From contig JAUXYJ010000044.1 in assembly GCA_030694465.1 (NCBI GenBank), forward strand, positions 1 to 32,965: a stretch of 32,965 nucleotides of DNA, written 5' to 3'. The stretch is from Deltaproteobacteria bacterium. Its GTDB lineage: Bacteria; Myxococcota_A; Polyangia; Polyangiales; Ga0077539. Numbering within the stretch: the stretch's first letter is position 1; each line of letters begins with the position of its first letter. The position numbers and the translations under genes were made by a program. This document shows, in pieces, positions 1 through 7,642 of the stretch. The notes below the pieces were generated by a model. That model ran no database searches and was not told the origin of the DNA. It saw only the letters and a list, made by a program, of their open reading frames with translations.

Positions 1-200
1 GATGGCTGCGGCGGGAAAAAGCACGGAGCGACCGCCGAGGAGCGAGCGTCGCATGCTGGCGCGTAGCGCTTGCATGCGATGCGTTAGCGACTCGCCGGAC
101 GCGCAGTGCCACCGCCGCAGCGAGGTAAATCAAGTCCACACTCGCCCAGTGGGTCCCAAGTGAGAGCCCGGCCCACTGGGTCCAGGGACATGAGCGCGCC

Positions 201-239
201 GTATGCACCGTGTGCATACGCGCGTGCGAGCGTCGCCAG
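201..239. repeat. Hairpin repeat, copy 1
   Basis: An 8-bp perfect stem, GTATGCAC/GTGCATAC with loop CGT (201-219), is followed by the 20-nt tail GCGCGTGCGAGCGTCGCCAG. The same tail and loop recur at 332-370, where the stem sequence differs at three pairs but pairing is kept. The unit therefore looks conserved as a structure rather than as a sequence. Function unknown. Confidence 0.7.
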
Positions 240-331
240 AGCGCATTGCGCAGCGTCCATCGGGCGCGGGGCCCACTGTGCTCTTCACGCAACCCTGCAC
301 TTTCGCACACAGAATCACTTGGCCCGCTGCC

Positions 332-370
332 GTAGGTGCCGTGCACCTACGCGCGTGCGAGCGTCGCCAG
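332..370. repeat. Hairpin repeat, copy 2
   Basis: Stem GTAGGTGC/GCACCTAC with loop CGT (332-350), then the same 20-nt tail as copy 1, 131 bp further on. Relative to copy 1 the stem has three compensated changes (T-A to G-C, C-G to T-A, A-T to G-C). A shorter match to the tail (GCGAGCGTCGC) also occurs near position 42. Confidence 0.7.
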
Positions 371-454
371 TGCCCAGTGAGCAAGAGCCCACTACGCCGC
401 GCGCTCTCTTGCGCAACCCCGTGGCCCTCTCGCATCGCACCCGCACGGGAGCCC

Positions 455-3400
455 CTACGGACAGCGGCCCTGGACCGCGCCCACGGTCTTCGCCGCGTCG
501 TCCACCACGTAGACCACCGTAAATGCGCCGAGATTGTCATACGCGAGCCGCGCGGTGAGCACGCTCACTCCGGGCAGCACTTCGAGCGGTGCCGCCTGAG
601 ACCGCAGGGCCCGATCATAGCGCTGCACCCACGCGCTGCGCACCCGCGAGGTCCCCGCGCGCTGGGCCCACGCGAGCAGCCACCCGCCGTCGACGAGCGA
701 GACCACGCTGGGCGCCACCGGGTCGTCCACCGTGCGTCCGAGTGGTTCAACACGCTGCACCGTGTTGCGACGGTCGAGACCCAAGCGCGCCAAAAACAAC
801 GCCCGCTGCGGAGGCGCCTGGTCGACCCACGCGATCACCGCCTCGGCGTTTCCGAGAGCCATCCGCGCAGGGCCCGGAGCCCCGTTGTGCGAGAGCATCA
901 CCGCGTCTACCGTGCGCGACGTCGTGTCCCACAGCCACGCGTACATCCGGTCGAGCCGCGCCACCGTAACCCCCTGCAGGGTCCCTCGGCGGTCTCCTTC
1001 GGCGCTGCTCGGGCCCTCGTCACGCAACGCGGCCATCACCTCGGGCCCTCGTCCCACGCGCGCGATATCGACGGGCCAATTTCCTAGCGATCGCGCGTTG
1101 CGCTCGCCGTCATCACTCACCCAAATCTGTGCCTTGTCGAGCGCTCCCCGTGGGGTCACCTCGCCGCGCGCAGAGATCACAAACGGGGCCTCTGTCCCCG
1201 CGGTTCGGCAAAAAAACGTGGAGTCCAGCGCCGCCGTCCCCGCGGTGATCGCTTGCCACGGGTCGCGCACCGCGCGCTCACGTTGTGCGCGTGAAGTCCC
1301 ACGCGTCGCAGGAAGCTGCTGTGGCCACGCACGCGCGCCACACGCCACGACCTCACGCCGTGTGTCTCCCGTCACGAGCTGATCCGCGGTGACCCGCAGC
1401 GGCGCGCCCACGGCCGTCGCGACCGCGTAGGCCCTGTGGATCGTGCGGGTCTGCTCGCGCCCAATGCTCGAGAGGGCGTCGGTGTCGGCCTGACGCTCGA
1501 TCGTCCCGTTGGGAGCGATGCGCGCGCCACCGAGGGACTCGGCGAGCGTGACCCACGCGACGCTCACCGCGCCCCGCTGTGACACGGCATGCAGCCCCCG
1601 CTCGGCGAGCGCTCCACGGCCGAGGTCAAACCGCGCCCCCGTGAGCACGCATCCGGTCAACGCCGTCGGGCTCACGGGCACACGCTGCCCCGACCGAGAG
1701 GCCACAAGCCACTTGTATACTCCCTGCAAAAACGCACGATAATACACCGCCGCGCCGACCATCGCCCCCAGCGCAAGCACCGAGACCACAAAGACCCCCT
1801 TAGAGCCACGCGCGCGCTTCGCAGGGGGTGGTGCAAACGGGTTGACCGGCTCGGTCGTGGGGGGGGTCTGTGGCGCGGACTCGGGCGTGGGCGCCACCGT
1901 GGGCGCTGCCGTGGGGGCCGTGGGGGCCGTGGGCACGAGGGTTAGCTGCCCCATGCGCGCCGCGAGCGCGGGCGAGAGCACCGGAGAGCCCAACGACATC
2001 GCCAGCGCCCGAAACAGCCGGTCCGGCGCGTCGCGGTGATCACTCGGGCTCGCTGCAAACGCGCTGCGCATCAAGAGCGGGAGCGTGCTCGCTTTGACCT
2101 CGGGAAGCTGCGCCACCCACAGGTGCCCCGCGCCCCACGTCATGTGCGAGCGCAGCGCCTCCCAGTCGGCCTCGCGGCCCGCCCGCCCGCTCACCCCCAG
2201 GTAGCCCACCACCGTGGCCGCGTCCCCAGGCTCGCACGGGTCCAAGGGCAGCTGCCGTAGCCCGCACAACAGCGCACACTTGAGCGCAGCCATCCCTGCC
2301 GGGAGCCCCGCCATCTCGCCCCGCAGCCGCTCGACCAACAGCCCAAGCTCCACCCCGCCGCAGAGCCGCTTGCCATAAAACCGCTCGATCCAGCGCAGGA
2401 CATACCCGCGGCGCAGTTGGCTCTCAAACCAGCGCCAGTCGCGACGGTACGCCCGCACGATGTCCTCGAGCGACGTGAGGGCGAGGTCTTCGCGCCCCCA
2501 CTCGATCACCAAGCCCGTGTGCCCGAGCTCCCAGAGCAGTTCGTTGACCGCGCTGTCTTCGTCCTCAAGGCGCTCTTGCTCTACGAGGTCGTGCTCGGGC
2601 GAGGTCACCGTGATCCACGCCAAGAGCTCTCCCGAGCGATAGTGCGCCTTGAGCCCGTCCCACAGGCCCACAAGCTCAAGCGTCGCCGTGAGCTGCCGCA
2701 GCGAAGTGAGCTCTACGCTGGCGCCCTGCTCGCTCTGCACCCTGAGCGCGGTGCCCGGGCCCGCCGCACGATAGATCCCCGCCCACAGCGCACGCGTGTC
2801 CGAAAACCCTCGCTCTTTCGCGCGCTTAAGCCTCTCGATCCACCACTCGTCCCGCTGCGAGGTGGGCAGAGATTCGAGCCACGCCAAGAGCTCGCCGCGG
2901 GTAAAACACTGCTGAAGCTCGCTGCGCAGCGCAGCGGTCGCCCGCGCATCGAGCACGGTCTTTCCGAGGGTCAACGGGTCGTTGAAGGCAAGCTCGCCCA
3001 CCCGCAGAGGCTCGCCAAGGGACCACGCCAGGCGCTCGATCCCCAGGGCCTCACCGCGACCGAGCGCGTCTGCCGCTGCCGCCGCCGCGCTCCACCCCGC
3101 GCGACGTAGCCAAGCGCCCAGGGACTTCTCTCGTGCACCCCGCGCGAGGTCATCGAGGCTCACCTCGCCCGCGCGCACCGCCGGGCCCAGCTCACTCGGG
3201 CTGCGTACCAGCTTGTGCCCCGCGCGAATTTCTGTGCGCCCAAAGAGCCAGGCCATCGTGTGCACCACGTGCGCCTCGCTCGCGGTCCCCTCGCTCAACC
3301 GCCGCACCTCGTCCGCGACCTCGGTGATCGCCACCGGAGCCTCGTTCGCCCGCAACCACTCGCCCACGTCCCCACGCTTGATCGCGCTGTACCCATGCGT

Positions 3401-4231
3401 CGGGTGCTCTAAGAGCGCCAAGCCCGCGGCATCCAAGCTCGACGGCGCGTTGGGGAGCCCGTGACACGCGCTCCACGCCCTCGCCCGCGTGTCATGCAAT
3501 CTCACCCCTGCCCCATCGAGCAGCGCCCTCGCACGATCCCTCGCGAGCCCACGCTTGGCAGCCTCTTCGTCCACCCGAGACAAATCATTCGCAAACAAGC
3601 TGCGCGCAGCCCCGGCCAGCGCCAGGGCCCACGCCACAAACGCCTGGTCCCGGTGCGCGCTCAGCTCGCTCACCGCCGCGTCGCACAAGAGCTCGTTCGC
3701 CGCGTCACTCGGCAACGAGACCGACTGGGCCAAGACCGCGCGCCGACGATCGAGCGCCCGCTGCGCCACCGCCGCTTGGTTGCGCTGCTCGTACCCACGG
3801 CGCGCAAACAGATCAATCGACGACTGAAGCTCGCCAAAGCGCCGCGCAAAGAGCTCGGGCGAAGGCTTGGCGCCCTCTAAGAGCTCTTGCGCAGACAGGT
3901 CCGGCCACAGCACCGCCAGCAGCGGAGCCTCGCCCACCAGCAACCCCACCTGCCGGTCGACCATCCCGCTCTGTTGCGGACTCTCGCGCTTGGCCCACGC
4001 GCTCGCAGCGGGCTTGCGGCGGGCTTGCCCCTGCGCCACGTCTGCCTGTCCCAGGGCCGACGCCAGGGCGTCTCCAGTGACCTCTAGCGCGCTCTCAGGG
4101 GCACTCTCTGCAGCGCCCTCCGAGGCATGCACAGCCTCTTGCCCTGCGCGCACCCCTGCGGGTACTGCGCCGGCGTCAACCACTTCGAGGTGCCCTTGGG
4201 GCCCGGACTCGGCGTCCGCGTCGTGCGTCAT
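455..4231 (-). CDS. Large single-pass membrane protein with helical repeats
   Basis: I do not recognise this 1258-aa protein as a named family. The N-terminal ~100 residues are Ala/Glu/Gly-rich and probably disordered. Residues ~100-740 look all-helical and contain a recurring G-x-L/V-x-x-W-L/I core at about 290 (GEWLRAN), 370 (GAWLRRAGW), 447 (GELLAWLESLP), 537 (GELLAWI) and 612 (GYVLRWIERF), a period near 80 residues. A Pro/Thr/Ala linker (~755-805) leads to one transmembrane helix (~813-835). The last ~420 residues look beta-rich, with a few cysteines, and should lie outside the cytoplasm. The gene starts 30 bp after the stop of the phosphomevalonate kinase gene and is probably transcribed with it, though nothing in it suggests isoprenoid chemistry. 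The ATG at 4231 has no strong ribosome-binding site, so the start is tentative. Confidence 0.75.
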   Translation of the reverse strand: MTHDADAESGPQGHLEVVDAGAVPAGVRAGQEAVHASEGAAESAPESALEVTGDALASALGQADVAQGQARRKPAASAWAKRESPQQSGMVDRQVGLLVGEAPLLAVLWPDLSAQELLEGAKPSPELFARRFGELQSSIDLFARRGYEQRNQAAVAQRALDRRRAVLAQSVSLPSDAANELLCDAAVSELSAHRDQAFVAWALALAGAARSLFANDLSRVDEEAAKRGLARDRARALLDGAGVRLHDTRARAWSACHGLPNAPSSLDAAGLALLEHPTHGYSAIKRGDVGEWLRANEAPVAITEVADEVRRLSEGTASEAHVVHTMAWLFGRTEIRAGHKLVRSPSELGPAVRAGEVSLDDLARGAREKSLGAWLRRAGWSAAAAAADALGRGEALGIERLAWSLGEPLRVGELAFNDPLTLGKTVLDARATAALRSELQQCFTRGELLAWLESLPTSQRDEWWIERLKRAKERGFSDTRALWAGIYRAAGPGTALRVQSEQGASVELTSLRQLTATLELVGLWDGLKAHYRSGELLAWITVTSPEHDLVEQERLEDEDSAVNELLWELGHTGLVIEWGREDLALTSLEDIVRAYRRDWRWFESQLRRGYVLRWIERFYGKRLCGGVELGLLVERLRGEMAGLPAGMAALKCALLCGLRQLPLDPCEPGDAATVVGYLGVSGRAGREADWEALRSHMTWGAGHLWVAQLPEVKASTLPLLMRSAFAASPSDHRDAPDRLFRALAMSLGSPVLSPALAARMGQLTLVPTAPTAPTAAPTVAPTPESAPQTPPTTEPVNPFAPPPAKRARGSKGVFVVSVLALGAMVGAAVYYRAFLQGVYKWLVASRSGQRVPVSPTALTGCVLTGARFDLGRGALAERGLHAVSQRGAVSVAWVTLAESLGGARIAPNGTIERQADTDALSSIGREQTRTIHRAYAVATAVGAPLRVTADQLVTGDTRREVVACGARAWPQQLPATRGTSRAQRERAVRDPWQAITAGTAALDSTFFCRTAGTEAPFVISARGEVTPRGALDKAQIWVSDDGERNARSLGNWPVDIARVGRGPEVMAALRDEGPSSAEGDRRGTLQGVTVARLDRMYAWLWDTTSRTVDAVMLSHNGAPGPARMALGNAEAVIAWVDQAPPQRALFLARLGLDRRNTVQRVEPLGRTVDDPVAPSVVSLVDGGWLLAWAQRAGTSRVRSAWVQRYDRALRSQAAPLEVLPGVSVLTARLAYDNLGAFTVVYVVDDAAKTVGAVQGRCP

Positions 4232-4261
4232 GCTTCGGCCCGCAGCCTGCGTGAGCCCGCG

Positions 4262-5239
4262 CTAGTCCGCAAGGCTCTCTGCCGCTTCGTCCGCCGAGAT
4301 CACCCGCGCGCCGTGCGCATCGAGCCCCATCGCGACCGGGACCACTCCGAGCGCGCGCGCTTGCTCACCCAGCGCGTCGAGCGCCGAGACGCTCTCGCTC
4401 ACGGCCAACACAATGTCGCCGCCGCCCGCGCCGCTGGGCTTGACCGCGACCCCGAGCGCGCGTCCCCGCTCGGCCAAGGTGCGCATCGCGTCGGTCACAA
4501 TCGCGATCCCTGCGCGGCGGCCCAGGTGCTTCATCGCGCGCCCGTGCTCGCCCAGCGCCTCGATAAGCCCCGCGCTGTCTCCCGTGCGCATCGCACCGAG
4601 GGCCCCTTCGGCGGCGCTCCGCACGGCCCCCAGCGCCTCGCGGTAGCCCGCAGGGTCATCACTGCCCAGCGCCCTCACCCGCGCGACAAAGTGCTTGGTG
4701 CTCACCGGCTCCCCAGTCCACAGCACGCGCCAGTGCACCCCCGCAGGCCACGCCAGCGCCTCGGTCTGCACCTCGTCCGGGTCTGTGCCCAGCGTCACTG
4801 CGAGCACGCCGCCCAGGGCGCTCGCGAGCACGTCCACGCCGCTGCCCCCGCCCTGCGCCGCGCGGTGCCCTCGCCGGGACAGCCTCGCGAGAGACTCACG
4901 GTCGAGCGCAGAGCCTCCCTCGACGCACGCGGTCGCCGCGGCCAAGCCCGCGACACACATGGCCGCGCTCGAGCCCAGGCCCAGCTTGCGCGTGCCCTCA
5001 AAGAGCGTCCCTGGCTTGACCCGCACCGACGGAACCCGGTCCCAGCCCGCAAGCGCCAGCGTCTCCGTCAGCTCGGGTGTCTCCCAGCCCTGCGCGGGGT
5101 CGAGCGCCTCGCGCGAGGCCACCGCGGTCGCGTAGCGATCCACGGCCATCACGAGCGAAGTGCACCCATCGAGCACCGCGTATTCGCCCGCGATCATCAC
5201 TTTGCCCGGCGCGCGAGCGTACACACGGGTCTCGCTCAT
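4262..5239 (-). CDS. Phosphomevalonate kinase (GHMP kinase family)
   Basis: A 325-aa GHMP kinase, predicted to phosphorylate 5-phosphomevalonate with ATP in the cytoplasmic mevalonate pathway. It opens with APGKVMIAGEYAVLDG, the N-terminal motif of phosphomevalonate and mevalonate kinases. It then has KLGLGSSAAMCVAGLAAA, the Gly/Ser-rich phosphate-binding motif 2, and a C-terminal KPSGAGGGD motif 3. The open frame runs upstream to 5587, but that extension is Arg/Gly junk overlapping mvaD. The ATG at 5237-5239 overlaps the mvaD stop as ATGA, which decides the start and implies translational coupling. Product order in the operon (decarboxylase then kinase) is the reverse of pathway order. Mevalonate kinase cannot be fully excluded by eye, but the pairing with mvaD and the motif form favour phosphomevalonate kinase. 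Confidence 0.85.
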   Translation of the reverse strand: MSETRVYARAPGKVMIAGEYAVLDGCTSLVMAVDRYATAVASREALDPAQGWETPELTETLALAGWDRVPSVRVKPGTLFEGTRKLGLGSSAAMCVAGLAAATACVEGGSALDRESLARLSRRGHRAAQGGGSGVDVLASALGGVLAVTLGTDPDEVQTEALAWPAGVHWRVLWTGEPVSTKHFVARVRALGSDDPAGYREALGAVRSAAEGALGAMRTGDSAGLIEALGEHGRAMKHLGRRAGIAIVTDAMRTLAERGRALGVAVKPSGAGGGDIVLAVSESVSALDALGEQARALGVVPVAMGLDAHGARVISADEAAESLAD

Positions 5240-6210
5240 CGGGTGAGCCCAGGCCCAGGGCGCGCGATGCGCACGTCCACCGCGCCGCCGCTCGCGACCA
5301 GGGCGTCGCGCACCGCGAGGGCGTCCCCGGCCATGCACAGGACCTTCACGTGAGGGCCCGCGTCCATGGTGCTGTACGCCGCGATCCCGCGGGCGCGCAG
5401 GGACTCTACGCAGTCGAGCAAGACCGCCGTGGCGGCGGCGTAGTAGCGCACCGCGGGGCGCGCCGCGAGGGCGCTGGCGTGCATGGCGAAGGTGCTGGCC
5501 TCCATGGCCTCGCCCACGCGCTCGAGGTCCCGGGCGAGCACGCCCTCGCGCACCTCGAGAAAGTACCCCGGCGCACACGCGAGCCACGCGGGATAAAACG
5601 GCGAGGTCCGCGCGGTCTCGAGCATGCCGTCGCGCGACGAGGTCTTTTTGCGCTCAAGCGAGGCCAGGGCGATCACCACGCACACGTCCCAGTGGTGTGC
5701 GTCGGCGACCACGCGCGCCGAGAGCGAGTCATCGCCGGGGAGCCCCGCGGACAGCTCGACAAAGCCACCATAGAGCGACCGGGCGGCCGAGGCGCTCGAC
5801 CGACGCGCCCACGCGGACAAGAGCTCAAGCGGAGCGTCGACCCCATACGCGCTTGCCCCTGCCGCCGCGAGGGCCGCAAACCCCGACGCGCTCGACGCCA
5901 GCCCCGACGCGGTCGGAAAGTGATTCACCGTCTCAACTCGCGCGCACACCGCGCTGCCCGCGCGCTCACGGATGCGCCCAAGCATCTCGCGGGCACGGGT
6001 GGCGTCGTCGCCACTGCGCACCACGCCATCAAAGAGCACCTCGTCTTCAAACAGCCCCGGGTCAAGGGTCACGACGGTCTCGGTGACCAGCGCGTCGAGC
6101 GTGATCGAGAGCGAGGGGACCGCGGGGAGGTTGAGGGTTTCGTCAGATTTTCCCCAGTATTTGGCCAGGGCAATGTTGGCACATGCGCGCGCGCGACCTT
6201 GCTGTGTCAT
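5236..6210 (-). CDS. mvaD: Diphosphomevalonate decarboxylase
   Basis: This 324-aa enzyme is predicted to make isopentenyl diphosphate from mevalonate 5-diphosphate by ATP-dependent decarboxylation. Family hallmarks visible are ANIALAKYWGKSDETLNLP near the N-terminus, PSLSITLD, NHFPTASGLASSASGFAALA (phosphate-binding loop), AARSLYGGFVEL, and STMDAGPHVKVLC near the C-terminus with the catalytic Asp. Length matches the family. The usual SGSA-like segment reads SSASAARS here, a mild variation. It overlaps the downstream phosphomevalonate kinase by 4 bp (ATGA) and lies 38 bp after the small upstream ORF. Mevalonate kinase, HMG-CoA reductase and IPP isomerase are not in the window. Confidence 0.93.
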   Translation of the reverse strand: MTQQGRARACANIALAKYWGKSDETLNLPAVPSLSITLDALVTETVVTLDPGLFEDEVLFDGVVRSGDDATRAREMLGRIRERAGSAVCARVETVNHFPTASGLASSASGFAALAAAGASAYGVDAPLELLSAWARRSSASAARSLYGGFVELSAGLPGDDSLSARVVADAHHWDVCVVIALASLERKKTSSRDGMLETARTSPFYPAWLACAPGYFLEVREGVLARDLERVGEAMEASTFAMHASALAARPAVRYYAAATAVLLDCVESLRARGIAAYSTMDAGPHVKVLCMAGDALAVRDALVASGGAVDVRIARPGPGLTR

Positions 6211-6248
6211 CGGTAGCGCGAGGGTCTAACAGATGCGCCCGCTCAGCG

Positions 6249-6476
6249 TCACCCCCGACGCAACCGCACCGTCACCACAAACAACCCCGCGCTCACCAAG
6301 GCCGGAATCAACGCCAACACGCTTGTCCACATGAGCGCAGGGGCACTGCGACCCGCGTGCCACCGCGTGCAGCGCACAGCCACGCGCCCATTGCACAGGG
6401 GATCGTCACGCGGGTCCGTGCGTGCGCAGGGCAACCCAGGGCAACACACCCACAGCGCCCGTGTGCACAGGGACAC
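6249..6476 (-). CDS. Small Cys-rich single-pass membrane protein
   Basis: A 75-aa ORF from a GTG codon; an in-frame stop lies only 7 codons upstream, so the protein cannot be much longer. It has six cysteines in the first ~45 residues, then a convincing transmembrane segment (LMWTSVLALIPALVSAGLFV) and a positively charged end (RLRRG). That suggests a short extracytoplasmic Cys-rich part with a C-terminal anchor. It lies 38 bp before mvaD on the same strand and could be the first gene of that operon. No family recognised. GC-rich DNA opens many spurious frames, but the clean hydrophobic segment ending exactly at the stop argues for a real gene. Confidence 0.5.
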   Translation of the reverse strand: MSLCTRALWVCCPGLPCARTDPRDDPLCNGRVAVRCTRWHAGRSAPALMWTSVLALIPALVSAGLFVVTVRLRRG

Positions 6477-6645
6477 TGCTGCGCGAAGGGGACTCGCTCA
6501 GGGCCCGACACGCTCGCTGATCATATGCGCAAACGGTGCACCTCGCGCAGACAATTCGCCGCTGTTTTTGCACTCATTTCTCTCTGCGCTCCCATCGCAG
6601 ATCTCTTGCCTTCACCCCACAAAAGCTCGATACACCGAGCCCTCT

Positions 6646-7149
6646 ATGGGCGCCGCATACCTAAGCCAAGTCATCGCAAAGTCCGACACCACCGCCACCA
6701 TCCGCGTGCTGCAAACGCACACCGGATATCACCTCAACCCCGCTCCGTTTCTTGACGAGTTTGGCGCGCTCGCGCTCGCGGGCTGGGCCTTCTCAGACGG
6801 CTACGCGTACACCCACTACGGCCACACGAGCCGCACCGAGGCCTCGAAAGACCTCGTCCCCGAAGGCCAACACACCGCCCTGGGCAAAAAGATTGGCAGC
6901 TTCGACAAGCTCTTCGACAACCCCGCCAGCATGCTCGAAGGCATCTCGGTGACCAAGACCACGGTCGTGCGCGAGGCCCTCACCGAGAAGAACACCGCCG
7001 AGCGCCTGGTCGCCGCAGGGCACCCCTCGGACCAAGAGCTCTTCTACGCCATCGCCCTGCAAATCTGCGGGCAGCTCGACATCGAGATCGCTGCGCAAGA
7101 CCCCGCCCTCCTCGCGCCCCTCGCCGTCGGCGCCGAGTGGGAATACTGA
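6646..7149 (+). CDS. Hypothetical protein, 167 aa
   Basis: I do not recognise this protein. It begins MGAAYLSQVIAKSDTTATIR and appears soluble, without a signal peptide or membrane segment, and ends acidic (GAEWEY). The mixed alpha/beta composition and codon use fit a real gene. The open frame runs back to 6331, but the upstream part is Arg/Cys/Pro-rich and overlaps the divergent small membrane protein gene; the ATG at 6646 starts the ordinary protein-like sequence. It is divergent from the mevalonate operon and sits 53 bp before a small lipoprotein gene. Confidence 0.75.
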   Translation: MGAAYLSQVIAKSDTTATIRVLQTHTGYHLNPAPFLDEFGALALAGWAFSDGYAYTHYGHTSRTEASKDLVPEGQHTALGKKIGSFDKLFDNPASMLEGISVTKTTVVREALTEKNTAERLVAAGHPSDQELFYAIALQICGQLDIEIAAQDPALLAPLAVGAEWEY

Positions 7150-7202
7150 TCCGCACACACCCTCTGGCAAAACCCTGCGGGTTAGCAAACACTGCGTGTC
7201 CC

Positions 7203-7550
7203 ATGCGAGCACTCAGACACGCCGCCCTCTTCGCGCTCATCGCGATCACAACCCTCGGAGCCTGTGGTCAAGCCACCGGCCCCGGAGACACCGGGAACGG
7301 GACCCCCGACGCCACACAGGCCTGCCTCGCGCCATCCCCCTGCGATGGCCCGCAGCGCTGCACCGGGACCCGCTCGTTTGAGCCCGTCACCTCGCGCCCC
7401 TGCAGCGAGTTCTGTGGCGCAGTCCCCTGCACCGGAAGCACGTGTCTACCCACAGGCCCGAGCCAAATGTGCCCCGCCGGGATGCGCTGCGTCGCCTACC
7501 GAATCAACGACCCCCGCGGCGCCGACAGCCCCACACCCTGCATGCCCTGA
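7203..7550 (+). CDS. Small Cys-rich lipoprotein
   Basis: A 115-aa predicted lipoprotein. Residues 1-20 are a signal peptide (MRALRHAALFALIAITT) ending in lipobox L18-G-A-C21, so Cys21 should be acylated. The mature part is Pro/Gly/Cys-rich with many spaced cysteines (for example CLAPSPCDGPQRC and CSEFCGAVPCTGSTC), consistent with a small disulfide-bonded envelope protein. The ATG at 7203 is chosen because the signal peptide begins there; the frame is open to 7137. No family assigned. It precedes the ClpB-like gene by 92 bp. Confidence 0.75.
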   Translation: MRALRHAALFALIAITTLGACGQATGPGDTGNGTPDATQACLAPSPCDGPQRCTGTRSFEPVTSRPCSEFCGAVPCTGSTCLPTGPSQMCPAGMRCVAYRINDPRGADSPTPCMP

Positions 7551-7642
7551 CGACGCTCTCGCGCGCGACACCCCCCGCCCGAAGCGATTGCACACGCACG
7601 AAGCATCCCACCCGCCAATCGCCGCGTGTATCCTCCGCCACC

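Larger units (their letters stand above)
1..454. other. Gene-free stretch with hairpin repeats
   Basis: I see no convincing coding region here; the open frames are compositionally open GC-rich shadows on both strands. The stretch is rich in inverted repeats: 50-56 with 72-78 (CGCATGC/GCATGCG), 145-153 with 172-180 (CCCAGTGGG/CCCACTGGG), 201-219, and 332-350. It lies directly downstream of the stop codon of the 1258-aa membrane protein gene on the minus strand, so some hairpins may act as terminators or 3' UTR structures. None has a following U-tract, so intrinsic termination is not clear. Confidence 0.6.

Noticed and set aside
201..370. CRISPR array
   Set aside because: Only two units with a 131-bp period and no spacer-sized intervals or cas genes.
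106..1087. Long open frames on both strands at the left edge
   Set aside because: Arg/Pro/Ala-rich with no folded-protein character; they overlap the end of the minus-strand membrane protein gene or the hairpin repeats, as expected of GC-rich DNA.
5077..6216. 379-aa plus-strand open frame across mvaD
   Set aside because: Shadow of mvaD and the kinase gene on the opposite strand; composition is Arg/His-rich with no motif.
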